A DNA stretch of 64,000 nt from Sphingomonas sp. IC-11 (lineage in GTDB: Bacteria > Pseudomonadota > Alphaproteobacteria > Sphingomonadales > Sphingomonadaceae). The stretch spans positions 124,001-188,000 of the forward strand of contig NZ_JAJNDU010000001.1 in NCBI RefSeq assembly GCF_021043365.1. The letters are read 5' to 3'. The notes beneath the pieces were generated by a model. It worked only from the letters and a program-made list of their open reading frames with translations. It had not been told where the DNA came from and searched no databases. Within the stretch, counting starts at the first letter, position 1. Every line of letters starts with the position of its first letter. Shown in pieces: positions 50,332 to 59,232 of this stretch. The position numbers were made by a program, and so were the translations under genes.

Positions 50332-51933
50332 TCAGCGCCGCGTTTCCCCGCTGGTGTTCATGCCGGCCGCCTTCGGCTCGGCCAACTCCGCTTCGCCGGC
50401 CATGGCATGGTCGACGTCCCGCAACGTATCGAGATGCATCCAGCGGCGCACCAGCGGGCTCAGGGCCAGGACCACCGCGGCGATGCCGATCGTCCACCAG
50501 CCGATGGTCGAATAGATCGCGAGCGTGCCTTCCTTGGTCATCTCGCCGCTCTCGCCGCCGGTCGCCTCACCGATCTTGCCTGCGACGAAGTTGCCGACGG
50601 CCGTCATGTAGAACCACGCGCCCATGATCAGGCTGGCGAGGTGCTTCGGCGCCAGTCGGTTCATCGCGCTGAGGCCTACCGGGGAAAGGCAGAGCTCACC
50701 CGTGGTCTGTAGGAAATAGATGGCGAACACGAAGAACACCGGCGTTGCCACTGCCAGGCCGACGCTTTGCGCACCCCACACGAACACAAGGAAGGAAAGG
50801 CCGACCTGCGCCAGGGCGAGGCCGAACTTTGCCGGTGCCGACGGTTCCAGGCCGCGCTTGCCCAGAAACACCCACAAAGCGGCGAAGATCGGGCCGAGCA
50901 GCACGATGTAGATCGGGTTGATCGACTGGAACAGCGATGCCGGAACGCCGCCGCGATCGACGAAGCGATCGGTGTACAGGTTCAGGCTGCCGCCCGCCTG
51001 TTCGAACAGACCCCAGAATACCGGATTCAGCGCGATCAGGAACAGCACCGCGAACATCCGGTCGCGCGCGTGCGGCTCCAGCTTGAAGCTTTCAAACAGG
51101 ACATAGCCGAGCATCGCCACGCCAGAGATGATCAGCAGCGTCTGGATAACGTCCTGATACTGCACCAGCGCCCAGATCACCGCGACCGAGGCGAGGCCGA
51201 TGCCGTACAGCGACCACTCCGTGCGTGCCGTCAGCGGACGAGGCGCCTCGCCCTTGCCCAGCAGCAGCGGCTTGCCCAGGATGAACACCACCAGGCCCAG
51301 CAGCATGCCAACGCCGGCCGCGCCGAAGCCATAGGCCCAGCCATAAGTCTCGCCCAGCCAGCCGGCCATGATCGTGCCGATCGCCGCGCCGGTGTTAATG
51401 CCGATGTAAAAGATGGTGTAGGCGCCGTCGCGGCGTGTGTCGGTGAGCGGGTAGAGCTGCCCCACGATCACCGAGATATTGGCCTTCAGGAAGCCGGTGC
51501 CGACGATGATGAACGCGAGCGCCAGCCAGAAGATGTTGATCGCCGCAGAACCTTGTCCACCGTCGCCTTCCACCGCCATCAGCAGGTGGCCCAGCGTCAG
51601 CATCACCGCGCCGAACGTCACTGCCTTGCGCTGGCCCAGATAGCGGTCGGCCAGATAGCCGCCCAGCACCGGGGTGATGTACACCAGGCTCGTATAGGCG
51701 CCGTAGATCAGGTTCGACTTGCCGTCATCGAACAGCCAGTGCTTGGTCAGGTAGAAGATCAGCAGCGCGCGCATGCCGTAGTAGGAGAAACGTTCCCACA
51801 TTTCGGCAAAGAACAGGACGTAAAGTCCCTTGGGATGGCCAAGAAATTCCGGGCCTTTCTTGACGACGCCGGCGACACCGCCGGCCAACAGGATCGCAAG
51901 GAAGCCGAATGCGATCGACGGAATGATGGGCAA
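50332..51933 (-). CDS. Proton-dependent oligopeptide transporter (POT/PTR family)
   Basis: A 533-residue carrier with about 12-14 membrane segments. The ExxER motif is in LFFAEMWERFSYYGMRALLI, and the PTR signature continues in VLGGYLADRYLGQRKAVTFG and GTGFLKANISVIVGQLYP. It imports di- and tripeptides with protons. The start is TTG at 51933 after a GGGGAG site; no earlier ATG fits. The C-terminal tail is soluble and basic. Confidence 0.93.
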   Translation of the reverse strand: MPIIPSIAFGFLAILLAGGVAGVVKKGPEFLGHPKGLYVLFFAEMWERFSYYGMRALLIFYLTKHWLFDDGKSNLIYGAYTSLVYITPVLGGYLADRYLGQRKAVTFGAVMLTLGHLLMAVEGDGGQGSAAINIFWLALAFIIVGTGFLKANISVIVGQLYPLTDTRRDGAYTIFYIGINTGAAIGTIMAGWLGETYGWAYGFGAAGVGMLLGLVVFILGKPLLLGKGEAPRPLTARTEWSLYGIGLASVAVIWALVQYQDVIQTLLIISGVAMLGYVLFESFKLEPHARDRMFAVLFLIALNPVFWGLFEQAGGSLNLYTDRFVDRGGVPASLFQSINPIYIVLLGPIFAALWVFLGKRGLEPSAPAKFGLALAQVGLSFLVFVWGAQSVGLAVATPVFFVFAIYFLQTTGELCLSPVGLSAMNRLAPKHLASLIMGAWFYMTAVGNFVAGKIGEATGGESGEMTKEGTLAIYSTIGWWTIGIAAVVLALSPLVRRWMHLDTLRDVDHAMAGEAELAEPKAAGMNTSGETRR

Positions 51934-52072
51934 GAATACGCTCCCCGATGATACGATGTTGGGGGAACGGGGCCCCCTTGACGGGCGAGCCTAGCGCGCA
52001 AATTCCCAAGACCAAAGCAGTTGTTGCGATTGCAACGAGATGCTCGGGCCGCAGCGCAGCGCGCTTCTTGCC

Positions 52073-53650
52073 TTACCGGCCGCGGAACAGCCCGCCCAGA
52101 ACGCCGCGAACGATCGATCCCATCAGCCCGCCGCTCGCCTTTCCCCGGCCGGAGCCGAACACCTGCTTGCCGAGCTCATTCGCCACCTGCCGCCCGATCG
52201 AGGAGCCGGCAGCGCGCGTGGCCGAGGCGATCGCCTGGTTCCAGGGGGAGTTCGCCTGCTCCCGCTCGGCAGTGCGGGCGGCCTTGGCACTTGCTTTGTC
52301 GCGCGCGTCCGCGGCCTTGTCGCTGGTTGCTTGCGTTCTTTCTTCGACTGCCGCTGCGGCCCGGGCAGCCAGTCGTTCCTCGGCAGATTCCCGATCCACC
52401 ACCGCGTCGTATTTGGTGCCGACCGCGTCGGTCATGACGAGGACGCGCCGCTCGTCCGCCGAAAGCGGTCCAACCCGGCTTGCGGGTGGGCGGACCAGGC
52501 ACCGCGCCACCGGCGACGGTGCTCCGTCGGGCTGCAGCAGCGACACCAGCGCCTCACCGATCTTCAATTCGGTGATGGCGGCGGCAACATCCAGGCCGGG
52601 GCTGGCGCGGAACGTGGTGGCTGCGCTTCGCACCGCCGCCTGATCGCGTGGCGTGAAGGCGTTGAGCTTGTGCTGGATGCGGTTGTTGAGCTGGCCGGCG
52701 ACTTCGTCAGGGATGTCGATCGGGTTCTGCGTGATGAAGTAGACGCCGACGCCCTTGGAGCGGATCAGGCGCACGACCTGCTCGATCTTGTCGACCAATG
52801 CCTTTGGCGCATCATCGAACAGCAAGTGTGCCTCGTCGAAGAAGAAGCACAGCGTCGGGCGCTCCGGATCGCCGATTTCCGGCAAGGTTTCGAACAGCTC
52901 CGAAAGCAGCCACAGCAGGAAGGTGGCATACAGCTTCGGCGCCGCCATCAGCCGATCCGCGGCCAGGATGTTCACGACCCCGCGCCCGCGATCGTCGGTG
53001 CGCAGGAAATCGGCGAGGTCCAGCGCCGGCTCCCCGAAGAAGCGCTCGCCGCCCTGGCTACGCAATTGCATCAGCGCGCGCTGAATGGCGCCGATCGACT
53101 GCTTGGACACGTTGCCATAGGTGCTGGTGAGTTCGCTCGCCCGCTCCGCGCAATGCGCCAGCATCGCCTGCAGATCGTCCAGATCCAGCAGGAGCAGCCC
53201 GTCCTGGTCGGCGACATGGAAGGCGATCGTCAGAACGCCTTCCTGCACTTCGTTCAGGCCGAGCAGCCGGGCGAGCATCAGGGGGCCCATCTCCGATATC
53301 GTCGTGCGGATCGGGTGGCCCTGCTCTGCGTACAAGTCCCAGAACTGAACCGGCGCCTCGGCATAATGCCAGTCCGGCAGGCCGACGATGCTCGCGCGGT
53401 CGGAAAAGGCGGCATGAGTTTTGGCGAGGGGGGAGCCAGGCATGGCAAGGCCGGCGAGATCACCCTTCACATCCGCGACGAAGCAGGGAACGCCGGCCAC
53501 GGAAAAATTCTCGATGATGCCCTGAACCGTCACGGTCTTGCCGGTGCCGGTTGCCCCGGCGATCAGCCCGTGGCGGTTGGCCAGCCGAAGATTCAGGTGC
53601 TGCGGATTGGCCCCGCTTTCGTCCGCGCCGATGAAGATAGTATCGCTCAC
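52073..53650 (-). CDS. DUF853/HerA-like ATPase (YjgR family)
   Basis: A 525-residue cytosolic ATPase. Walker A is GATGTGKTVTVQGIIENF near residue 35 and Walker B is LCFFFDEAHLLFDDAP near residue 270. The C-terminal 110 residues change to an Ala/Arg/Lys helix (AAAAVEERTQATSDKAADAR) and a glycine-rich end (GLMGSIVRGVLGGLFRGR). DUF853 proteins are distant relatives of the HerA-FtsK superfamily; their role is poorly defined. GTG start at 53650 after GGAGGGTGAC. Confidence 0.88.
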   Translation of the reverse strand: MSDTIFIGADESGANPQHLNLRLANRHGLIAGATGTGKTVTVQGIIENFSVAGVPCFVADVKGDLAGLAMPGSPLAKTHAAFSDRASIVGLPDWHYAEAPVQFWDLYAEQGHPIRTTISEMGPLMLARLLGLNEVQEGVLTIAFHVADQDGLLLLDLDDLQAMLAHCAERASELTSTYGNVSKQSIGAIQRALMQLRSQGGERFFGEPALDLADFLRTDDRGRGVVNILAADRLMAAPKLYATFLLWLLSELFETLPEIGDPERPTLCFFFDEAHLLFDDAPKALVDKIEQVVRLIRSKGVGVYFITQNPIDIPDEVAGQLNNRIQHKLNAFTPRDQAAVRSAATTFRASPGLDVAAAITELKIGEALVSLLQPDGAPSPVARCLVRPPASRVGPLSADERRVLVMTDAVGTKYDAVVDRESAEERLAARAAAAVEERTQATSDKAADARDKASAKAARTAEREQANSPWNQAIASATRAAGSSIGRQVANELGKQVFGSGRGKASGGLMGSIVRGVLGGLFRGR

Positions 53651-53730
53651 GTCACCCTCCGCTTCTGCGGCTTGTTCCTAATCTTCGAACCGCGGCGAAG
53701 TCGAGCGGCGTGCGGCTTGCCGTGCGCCCT

Positions 53731-53765
53731 AAAAGGAAAGGGCCCCGCACCGCCGTGCGAGGCCC
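53731..53765 (-). terminator. Rho-independent terminator of the hflK-hflC-degP unit
   Basis: Reading leftwards from the degP stop, an 11-bp stem with one G-U pair and a 4-base loop (53740-53765) is followed by TTTCCTTTT at 53739-53731. It ends the cluster before the DUF853 gene. Confidence 0.8.
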
Positions 53766-53791
53766 CTGATCCCTCGGGTTCGCTGTCGCGC

Positions 53792-55336
53792 TTACTTGAG
53801 CTTGACCGCAATGAAGACGGCCGGGTTGCGACCGCGCACCACTGACAGAAGCACCTGCGGGCGCCCTGCGGCCTTGGCAGCCTGCACCCCGCGGGCCACG
53901 TCCGCTGCCGTACGGGTCGGTACCGAGTTCACGGAAACGATCACGTCGCCGCGGCGCAGCTTCTGGCCAGCGTCGCTTGTCGCATCGACGCCGCTGACAA
54001 CAACGCCCTGAACCGTGGAGTCGACACCCACCTGGCGTGCGATCGCCGGGGTGAGTGGCTGAACGGTCAGGCCGATCCCGTTGGCGCCGCCCGATGCCGG
54101 CGCATCCGCGCCGTTTTCGTCGGAGAAGCTGTCGTCGGTGCCAAGCTGCTGGGCAAGCTGCTCTTCGGCCGGACGAACGGTGGTGGTGACGGTAACCGTC
54201 GTCGGCCGCCCGTCGCGGATCACGTCCAGTCGCGCCTGCTGGCCCGGCGGCACGTTGGCCACCAGATAGGACAGCGTGGTGTCCGGCGTAACGGCAGTGC
54301 CGTTAACGCGAGTCACGACGTCGCCCGCCCGCAGGCCAGCCTTGGCCGCCGGCCCGCCGGGCTCGGCACGGGCGATGATCTCGCCCGAATCCTTCGGCAG
54401 GTTCAGCGCAGCGGCGATGTCATCGGTCAGCCGCTGGATGCTGACGCCGATATAGCCACGCTGGACCGGCTTGCCCTTCATCAGCGTGTCGATGATCGGC
54501 TTGGCGTCCTCCGCCGGAATGGCGAAGCCGATGCCGATGTTGCCGCCCGACTGCGAGAAGATCTGGCTGTTGATGCCGATCACTTCGCCATTCAGGTTGA
54601 ACATCGGGCCGCCCGAATTGCCCTGGTTGATCGACGCATCGGTCTGGATGAACCGGTCGTTGGCGCCGCCCTGGCCTGTCACGCGGTGAACCGCGGACAC
54701 GATGCCGGCCGTCACGGTACCGCCAAGGCCGAAGGGATTGCCGATGGCGACCACCCAGTCACCAACGCGCGCCCGCGCCGAATCGCCGAAGCGCACATAG
54801 GGCAGCGGCCCCGGCGCATCGATCTTCAGCAGCGCGAGGTCGGACGCGGCGTCGCGGCCGACCAGCTTCGCGACATATTCCTTGCGATCCGGCAGGGTGA
54901 CGCGGATTGCCTCAACCGTTGCGCGGTTCGTGCCCGGTGCCACCACGTGGTTGTTGGTGACGACATAGCCGTCGGGCGAAATGATGAAGCCGGAACCCAG
55001 CGACTGCGCCTCGCGGGTAATCGGCGCGCCATTCTGGCCACGACCGCCACCGAACTGCCCGAACAGGTCGGCGAAGGGTGTGCCAGCGAAGGGGTTGGCC
55101 GGCTGTGCCACCGTAACCTTCTGGTCGGTGGAGATGTTGACCACGGCCGGCTGCAGCTTCGCGACCATGTCGGCGAAGCTCATCGGGGCACCGACGCGCG
55201 GCGCACTGGCCTGGATCGATCCCGGCTCGTTCTGCGCGCTCTGCGCGGTTGCCGGATTCTGCATCGCGAGCGAGGCGGCGGTGCCGCCGAGGAGTAAGGC
55301 ACCAGTGAGGGCGTAAGCGTAACGCACGATCGTCAT
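53792..55336 (-). CDS. degP: Do-family periplasmic serine protease (DegP/HtrA type)
   Basis: A 514-residue envelope protease and chaperone. Signal peptide at residues 1-30; the catalytic triad is His in VVTNNHVVAPG, Asp in SDLALLKIDAPG and Ser in NQGNSGGPMFNLNGEVIGIN. Two PDZ domains follow at about 300-390 and 420-510. The mature N-terminus is Ala/Gln-rich and the LA-loop contains a short QFGGGRGQNG segment. Third gene of hflK-hflC-degP, the usual alphaproteobacterial arrangement. Confidence 0.93.
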   Translation of the reverse strand: MTIVRYAYALTGALLLGGTAASLAMQNPATAQSAQNEPGSIQASAPRVGAPMSFADMVAKLQPAVVNISTDQKVTVAQPANPFAGTPFADLFGQFGGGRGQNGAPITREAQSLGSGFIISPDGYVVTNNHVVAPGTNRATVEAIRVTLPDRKEYVAKLVGRDAASDLALLKIDAPGPLPYVRFGDSARARVGDWVVAIGNPFGLGGTVTAGIVSAVHRVTGQGGANDRFIQTDASINQGNSGGPMFNLNGEVIGINSQIFSQSGGNIGIGFAIPAEDAKPIIDTLMKGKPVQRGYIGVSIQRLTDDIAAALNLPKDSGEIIARAEPGGPAAKAGLRAGDVVTRVNGTAVTPDTTLSYLVANVPPGQQARLDVIRDGRPTTVTVTTTVRPAEEQLAQQLGTDDSFSDENGADAPASGGANGIGLTVQPLTPAIARQVGVDSTVQGVVVSGVDATSDAGQKLRRGDVIVSVNSVPTRTAADVARGVQAAKAAGRPQVLLSVVRGRNPAVFIAVKLK

Positions 55337-55440
55337 GTTCCTCTCGTTTGGCCGATTCCGGCCTAACCGTTGGATTTTGCCGTCCAGTCGATGAACGGCA
55401 TTTGAATGTTCAACGAACCCGCCGCTTTCCCGTTGCGGTC

Positions 55441-56313
55441 CTATCGACCATTGAATTCCTTCAGATAGGCGTTGTCACGGCTCATGATAATGCTGGTCGA
55501 TCCTTCCGGACGCGGGCCGCCATCAACGCCGAACGTATGCCGGTACGACTGCATGGCGCGATAGAAATCGTAGAAGCTCGCATCCTTGCTGAACGATTCG
55601 GCATAGATGCGCGCGGCCGTCGCGTCGGCGTCCGCGCGAACGATCTGCGCCTGCTTCTGGCCTTGGGCGCGGATGGTGTTCGCTTCCTGCTGCCGCGCCG
55701 TGCGCATGCGCTGAAGCGCGCTGTCCAACGGGCTGCCATCGGGCAGGTCCGCGTGCTTGATGCGCACGTCGACGATGGTAGCGCCATATTGCTTGGCATC
55801 ACGCTGCAGCGAGGCCTGGATCGCATCCATCACCTTGCCGCGTTCCGGGCTCAGCAGGACGGAGAACGGCACCTTGCCCAGTTCGTTGCGAAGCGCAGTG
55901 CCAAGCAGCGGGCGAAGCTGATCGGCCACCCGCTCCTCGGTATTCGAGGTGCTGCCAGTGGAGGTCACGGCGCGCAGCGGATCCACGATGCGGAAGCGTG
56001 CAAAGGCGTCCACGTTCAGGCGCAACTGATCGGTCGACAGCACCAGCGTGTTGTCGAGGTCGGCGTCCAGCACGCGCTTGTCGACCCAGACGATCTTGTC
56101 GATGAACGGGATGCGCGCGATCAGGCCAGCGCCGGTTGCGCCGATTTGCTGACCAGGCTGATACTGGTTCACCGGCTGGCCCACCGGGTTGTTCAGCCGC
56201 AGCACGACCGCCTGCTTGGTTTCCGGCACGATCGCGAAGGTCGCGGCCGCTAGGATCACGGCGCCCAGCGCCGCAAAGCCAATCGCGACGGGATTGCGGG
56301 TGACAGCGCTCAT
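55441..56313 (-). CDS. hflC: HflC, subunit of the HflKC protease-modulator complex
   Basis: A 290-residue band-7/SPFH protein with one N-terminal membrane anchor (FAALGAVILAAATFAIVP). The band-7 domain runs to about residue 220, then a coiled coil (RMRTARQQEANTIRAQGQKQ) and the tail KDASFYDFYRAMQSYRHTFG. HflKC forms a cage around FtsH and tunes membrane-protein degradation. It overlaps hflK by four bases (ATGA). Confidence 0.95.
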   Translation of the reverse strand: MSAVTRNPVAIGFAALGAVILAAATFAIVPETKQAVVLRLNNPVGQPVNQYQPGQQIGATGAGLIARIPFIDKIVWVDKRVLDADLDNTLVLSTDQLRLNVDAFARFRIVDPLRAVTSTGSTSNTEERVADQLRPLLGTALRNELGKVPFSVLLSPERGKVMDAIQASLQRDAKQYGATIVDVRIKHADLPDGSPLDSALQRMRTARQQEANTIRAQGQKQAQIVRADADATAARIYAESFSKDASFYDFYRAMQSYRHTFGVDGGPRPEGSTSIIMSRDNAYLKEFNGR

Positions 56314-57398
56314 CGTGCGCCTCCCTGCGGCTGGGCAACCTCGACCTGCGGCTCCTGCAGCTTGCGCGCACGGTCCAGCGGCAGCAGCGGGGCAACGCCC
56401 GGCGTTTCAACGATGGTCTTGTCGGTCTTGGCCAGCACGGCCTCCATGGTCTCGTAATACATGCGGCGACGCGTCACTTCAGGCGCCAGGCGATACTGTT
56501 CATATACCTTGTCGAAGGACGCGGCCTCACCCTGCGCCCGGGCGATCACCTGCTGCGAATAGCTGCGCGCGTTGTTGAGGTTGGCCACTGCCTCCTGCTG
56601 GGCGGCGGTGACGGCGTTGAAATCGTCGATCAGGCTGGCCGGGGCCGCGGCCTGGCGGATCGAGACGCCCTGAACGCGGACGCCAGCGCGGTAATCGTTC
56701 AGGATCTGCTGCATCATCTGAGCGACGCGCGCCTCGATGTCGGTCCGGCCGGCGCCGATCGCCTGGTTCAGCGTGGTCGTCGCCAGCACGGCGCGCATCG
56801 CGCTCTCGGCCGTCGCGCGCACCGTCTCCACCGGGTCCTTGATCTCGAACACGAAGTCGCTCGGATTGTCGACGCGCCAGCGCACCGTGTAGGCGAGGTC
56901 GATGATGTTCTGATCCCCGGTCAGCACGTTTTCGCTGCCGTCGCGCGGGAATTCATCCACTCGCACAGCCTCGACGTCCACCTTCTGCACGGCAACGAGC
57001 GGCGCCGGCAGCGTCAGGCGGATGCCAGGTTCCAGCATGCCGGAGTAACGGCCAAGGAACGTCACGACCCCGCGCTGCTGCGGCCCGATCTGGTGCAGCG
57101 ATGTGAAGATCAGCCACACGGCCACGATCAGCGCAAGGCCGATCAGCCACAGGCTGCGCGGGTTCGCGCCCAGCGGCAACTGTGGCCCGCCGCCACCGCC
57201 GGAGCCACCGCCCCGCGCCTTCTTCAGGAACTCGTCGAGGGCGGTCGGCTTGGGCGTTCCCTTGCGGCCGCCGGGTGGCACTGCCCACGGGTTTCGCGGC
57301 GTACCGCCATTGTCGTCACCACCGCCGCCCCAGGGCCCGTTGGAGGAGTCGTTCGTCAGGATCGAAGGTCGGCGCAGCCATTGTGGCAGGATGGTCAT
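56310..57398 (-). CDS. hflK: HflK, subunit of the HflKC protease-modulator complex
   Basis: A 362-residue SPFH protein. A Gly/Pro-rich cytoplasmic N-terminus (GPWGGGGDDNGGTPRNPWAV) precedes one membrane segment (SLWLIGLALIVAVWLIFTSL), the band-7 domain and a coiled-coil region (VANLNNARSYSQQVIARAQG). The Gly-rich N-terminus is usual for HflK. ATG 57398 is correct; the longer upstream reading overlaps mrp. First gene of hflK-hflC-degP. Confidence 0.94.
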   Translation of the reverse strand: MTILPQWLRRPSILTNDSSNGPWGGGGDDNGGTPRNPWAVPPGGRKGTPKPTALDEFLKKARGGGSGGGGGPQLPLGANPRSLWLIGLALIVAVWLIFTSLHQIGPQQRGVVTFLGRYSGMLEPGIRLTLPAPLVAVQKVDVEAVRVDEFPRDGSENVLTGDQNIIDLAYTVRWRVDNPSDFVFEIKDPVETVRATAESAMRAVLATTTLNQAIGAGRTDIEARVAQMMQQILNDYRAGVRVQGVSIRQAAAPASLIDDFNAVTAAQQEAVANLNNARSYSQQVIARAQGEAASFDKVYEQYRLAPEVTRRRMYYETMEAVLAKTDKTIVETPGVAPLLPLDRARKLQEPQVEVAQPQGGAR

Positions 57399-57471
57399 GT
57401 CAGTCTTTATAGGTGTCCTTCCTCCGAAAAACAGTGCCCAGCGGCGGCGAAGGGCGTAACGACTTGTTGCC

Positions 57472-58422
57472 ATGGACGAGAATGACGTGAAGCAGGCGGT
57501 TGCCGCCGTTGCGGGCGCGCGCGCCACCGTAAGGATCGAAGGCGAGCGTGTCGGGGTGGTGCTTGATGCCACGGGATTGGACGCCAAGGCGCGCGACGCG
57601 ATGGAAGCGGCCGTCCGCATGGCCGCGGGCCCCAACGCGCGCGTGGTCGTCACCGCGGAGCGCGCCAACCGGAAGCTCATTGCCGTGGCGAGCGGAAAGG
57701 GCGGGGTCGGAAAATCCACGCTCGCGGCGAACCTCGCCATCGCGCTTCGCCAGCAGGGACGAAGGGTCGGGTTGGTGGATGCCGACATCTACGGTCCGTC
57801 TCAGCCGCGCCTGATGGCGGCGGAAGGCCAGCGGCCGGAGGCGAAGGACAAGGTGCTGCTGCCCGTCTCCACCCCTTATGGCGTACCGATGCTGTCGATG
57901 GGGCAGCTGATCGAGCCGGGCAAGGCGATCGCCTGGCGCGGGCCAATGGCGGCTGGCGCCCTGGGTCAGCTTGTCGAGGCGGACTGGGGCGCGGCCGACA
58001 CGCTGGTGCTGGATCTGCCGCCGGGCACCGGCGACGTGCAGTTGACCATGATCCAGAAATATCGGCCTGCCGGGGCAGTGATCGTTTCCACGCCGCAGGA
58101 TCTCGCGCTGATCGACGCGACCCGAGCGATCGACCTGTTCAACAAGGCTGGCGTGCCGATCATCGGACTGGTCGAAAACATGGCTGGCTATGTCTGTCCG
58201 CATTGCGGCGAAACATCCGACCCGTTCGGGCAAGGCGGCGCTGAAGCAGCGGCGCGGGAACTGGGCGTGCCGTTTCTCGGGCGCGTGCCGCTCACCATTG
58301 CCATCCGCACCGCGTCCGACGCTGGGCGTCCGCCCGCCGCTGAACCGGGCGATACCGTGTTCGCCCCACTCGCCGGTGCGGTCGCGTCCTGGCTGGAAAC
58401 CGGCGGAGGCGGCGCGCGTTAG
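57472..58422 (+). CDS. apbC: Mrp/NBP35-family iron-sulfur carrier ATPase
   Basis: A 316-residue protein that binds and transfers Fe-S clusters in an ATP-dependent way. The deviant Walker A is VASGKGGVGKSTLAANLA; the CxxC cluster site is YVCPHCGETSDPFG. The N-terminal 60 residues form the short MIP18-like (DUF59) segment. Divergent from hflK across 73 bases, the usual position in alphaproteobacteria. Confidence 0.95.
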   Translation: MDENDVKQAVAAVAGARATVRIEGERVGVVLDATGLDAKARDAMEAAVRMAAGPNARVVVTAERANRKLIAVASGKGGVGKSTLAANLAIALRQQGRRVGLVDADIYGPSQPRLMAAEGQRPEAKDKVLLPVSTPYGVPMLSMGQLIEPGKAIAWRGPMAAGALGQLVEADWGAADTLVLDLPPGTGDVQLTMIQKYRPAGAVIVSTPQDLALIDATRAIDLFNKAGVPIIGLVENMAGYVCPHCGETSDPFGQGGAEAAARELGVPFLGRVPLTIAIRTASDAGRPPAAEPGDTVFAPLAGAVASWLETGGGGAR

Positions 58423-58489
58423 CAATGGACCGGTCGTGCCGCATGCATTGGGGCTGCGGCACGAGCGGACCATAGTCGAAAGGCCGATC

Positions 58490-58921
58490 ATGCCGCTGAC
58501 CGCCGATGCCGATATCAAGGCTCTGCTAGAGGAAACCCGTACGATCGCACTGGTGGGCGCATCCGATCGCCCCGATCGGCCCAGCTATGGCGTGATGCGG
58601 CAACTGCAGGCGCACGGTTATCGCGTGATTCCGGTCAATCCGCAGATCACCGGCGAACATGTGCACGGCGAATATGTCTTTCGCGAGCTGTCGCAGATTG
58701 GCGAGCCGATCGACATGGTGGACATCTTCCGCCGCTCGGAGGCTGCCGCCGAGGCTGTTGATCAAGCGATCGCGGCCGGGGCGAAATCGGTCTGGATGCA
58801 ATTGGGTGTCGTCAACCAGCAGGCGGCAGCACGCGCCGAAACGGCCGGGCTGAAGGTCGTGATGGATCGCTGCCCCGCCATCGACATTCCTCGCTTGGGT
58901 GTTGCGCGGATCGAGGAGTAG
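58490..58921 (+). CDS. CoA-binding protein (YccU family)
   Basis: A 143-residue single-domain Rossmann protein. TIALVGASDRPDRPSYGVMR is the nucleotide loop of the CoA_binding (succinyl-CoA-synthetase-like) domain, and VIPVNPQITGEHVHGEYVFR and VWMQLGVVNQQAAAR follow. Function unknown. ATG 58490 is a good start. It is 67 bases after the Mrp gene on the same strand. Confidence 0.88.
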   Translation: MPLTADADIKALLEETRTIALVGASDRPDRPSYGVMRQLQAHGYRVIPVNPQITGEHVHGEYVFRELSQIGEPIDMVDIFRRSEAAAEAVDQAIAAGAKSVWMQLGVVNQQAAARAETAGLKVVMDRCPAIDIPRLGVARIEE

Positions 58922-59232
58922 CCGGTCGCGGCCCGCTAGCGCCGCGTCGTTCCGTTTTGCCGCTGTGCTGCGTGCCCGCCAGATCGCGGGCCAGGGGGCC
59001 AGATGCGCCGCCCCGCTGTCCTACCTCGGCCGTTCATGGCACTGCGGCAACCGCAGCGGCGAGGGGCGTGAATGTCGAAAGATCCTTCTCGAGTGTCTCA
59101 ACTTTCTCAACATTGGCGCCAACAACCGGCTTGGCGGCGGCAAGTGAATCCTCCTTGTCGGCCGGTTGGGCGTGCCGCATGGACGGTTGAGGATCGGTAT
59201 CAAGCCGGCGCAAGAAACTAGGAGGGGGCAAC
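58922..59232. other. Intergenic region, 311 bases
   Basis: No recognised gene. A 6-bp stem GCCCGC / GCGGGC lies at 58974-58991 without a T-run. A short minus-strand frame from ATG 59180 to 59034 would encode 48 residues, Ala/Val/Glu-rich (EKVETLEKDLSTF), but has mixed codon use and no clear ribosome site. The MATE gene's GGAGGGGG site is at 59221-59228. I see nothing else. Confidence 0.6.

Noticed and set aside
50767..51951. 394-codon open frame opposite the POT transporter
   Set aside because: Composition (Gln/His/Arg/Asp) of an antisense frame; the POT frame shows membrane segments and ExxER.
52040..53845. 601-codon open frame opposite the DUF853 ATPase
   Set aside because: Shadow frame; the Walker motifs are on the other strand.
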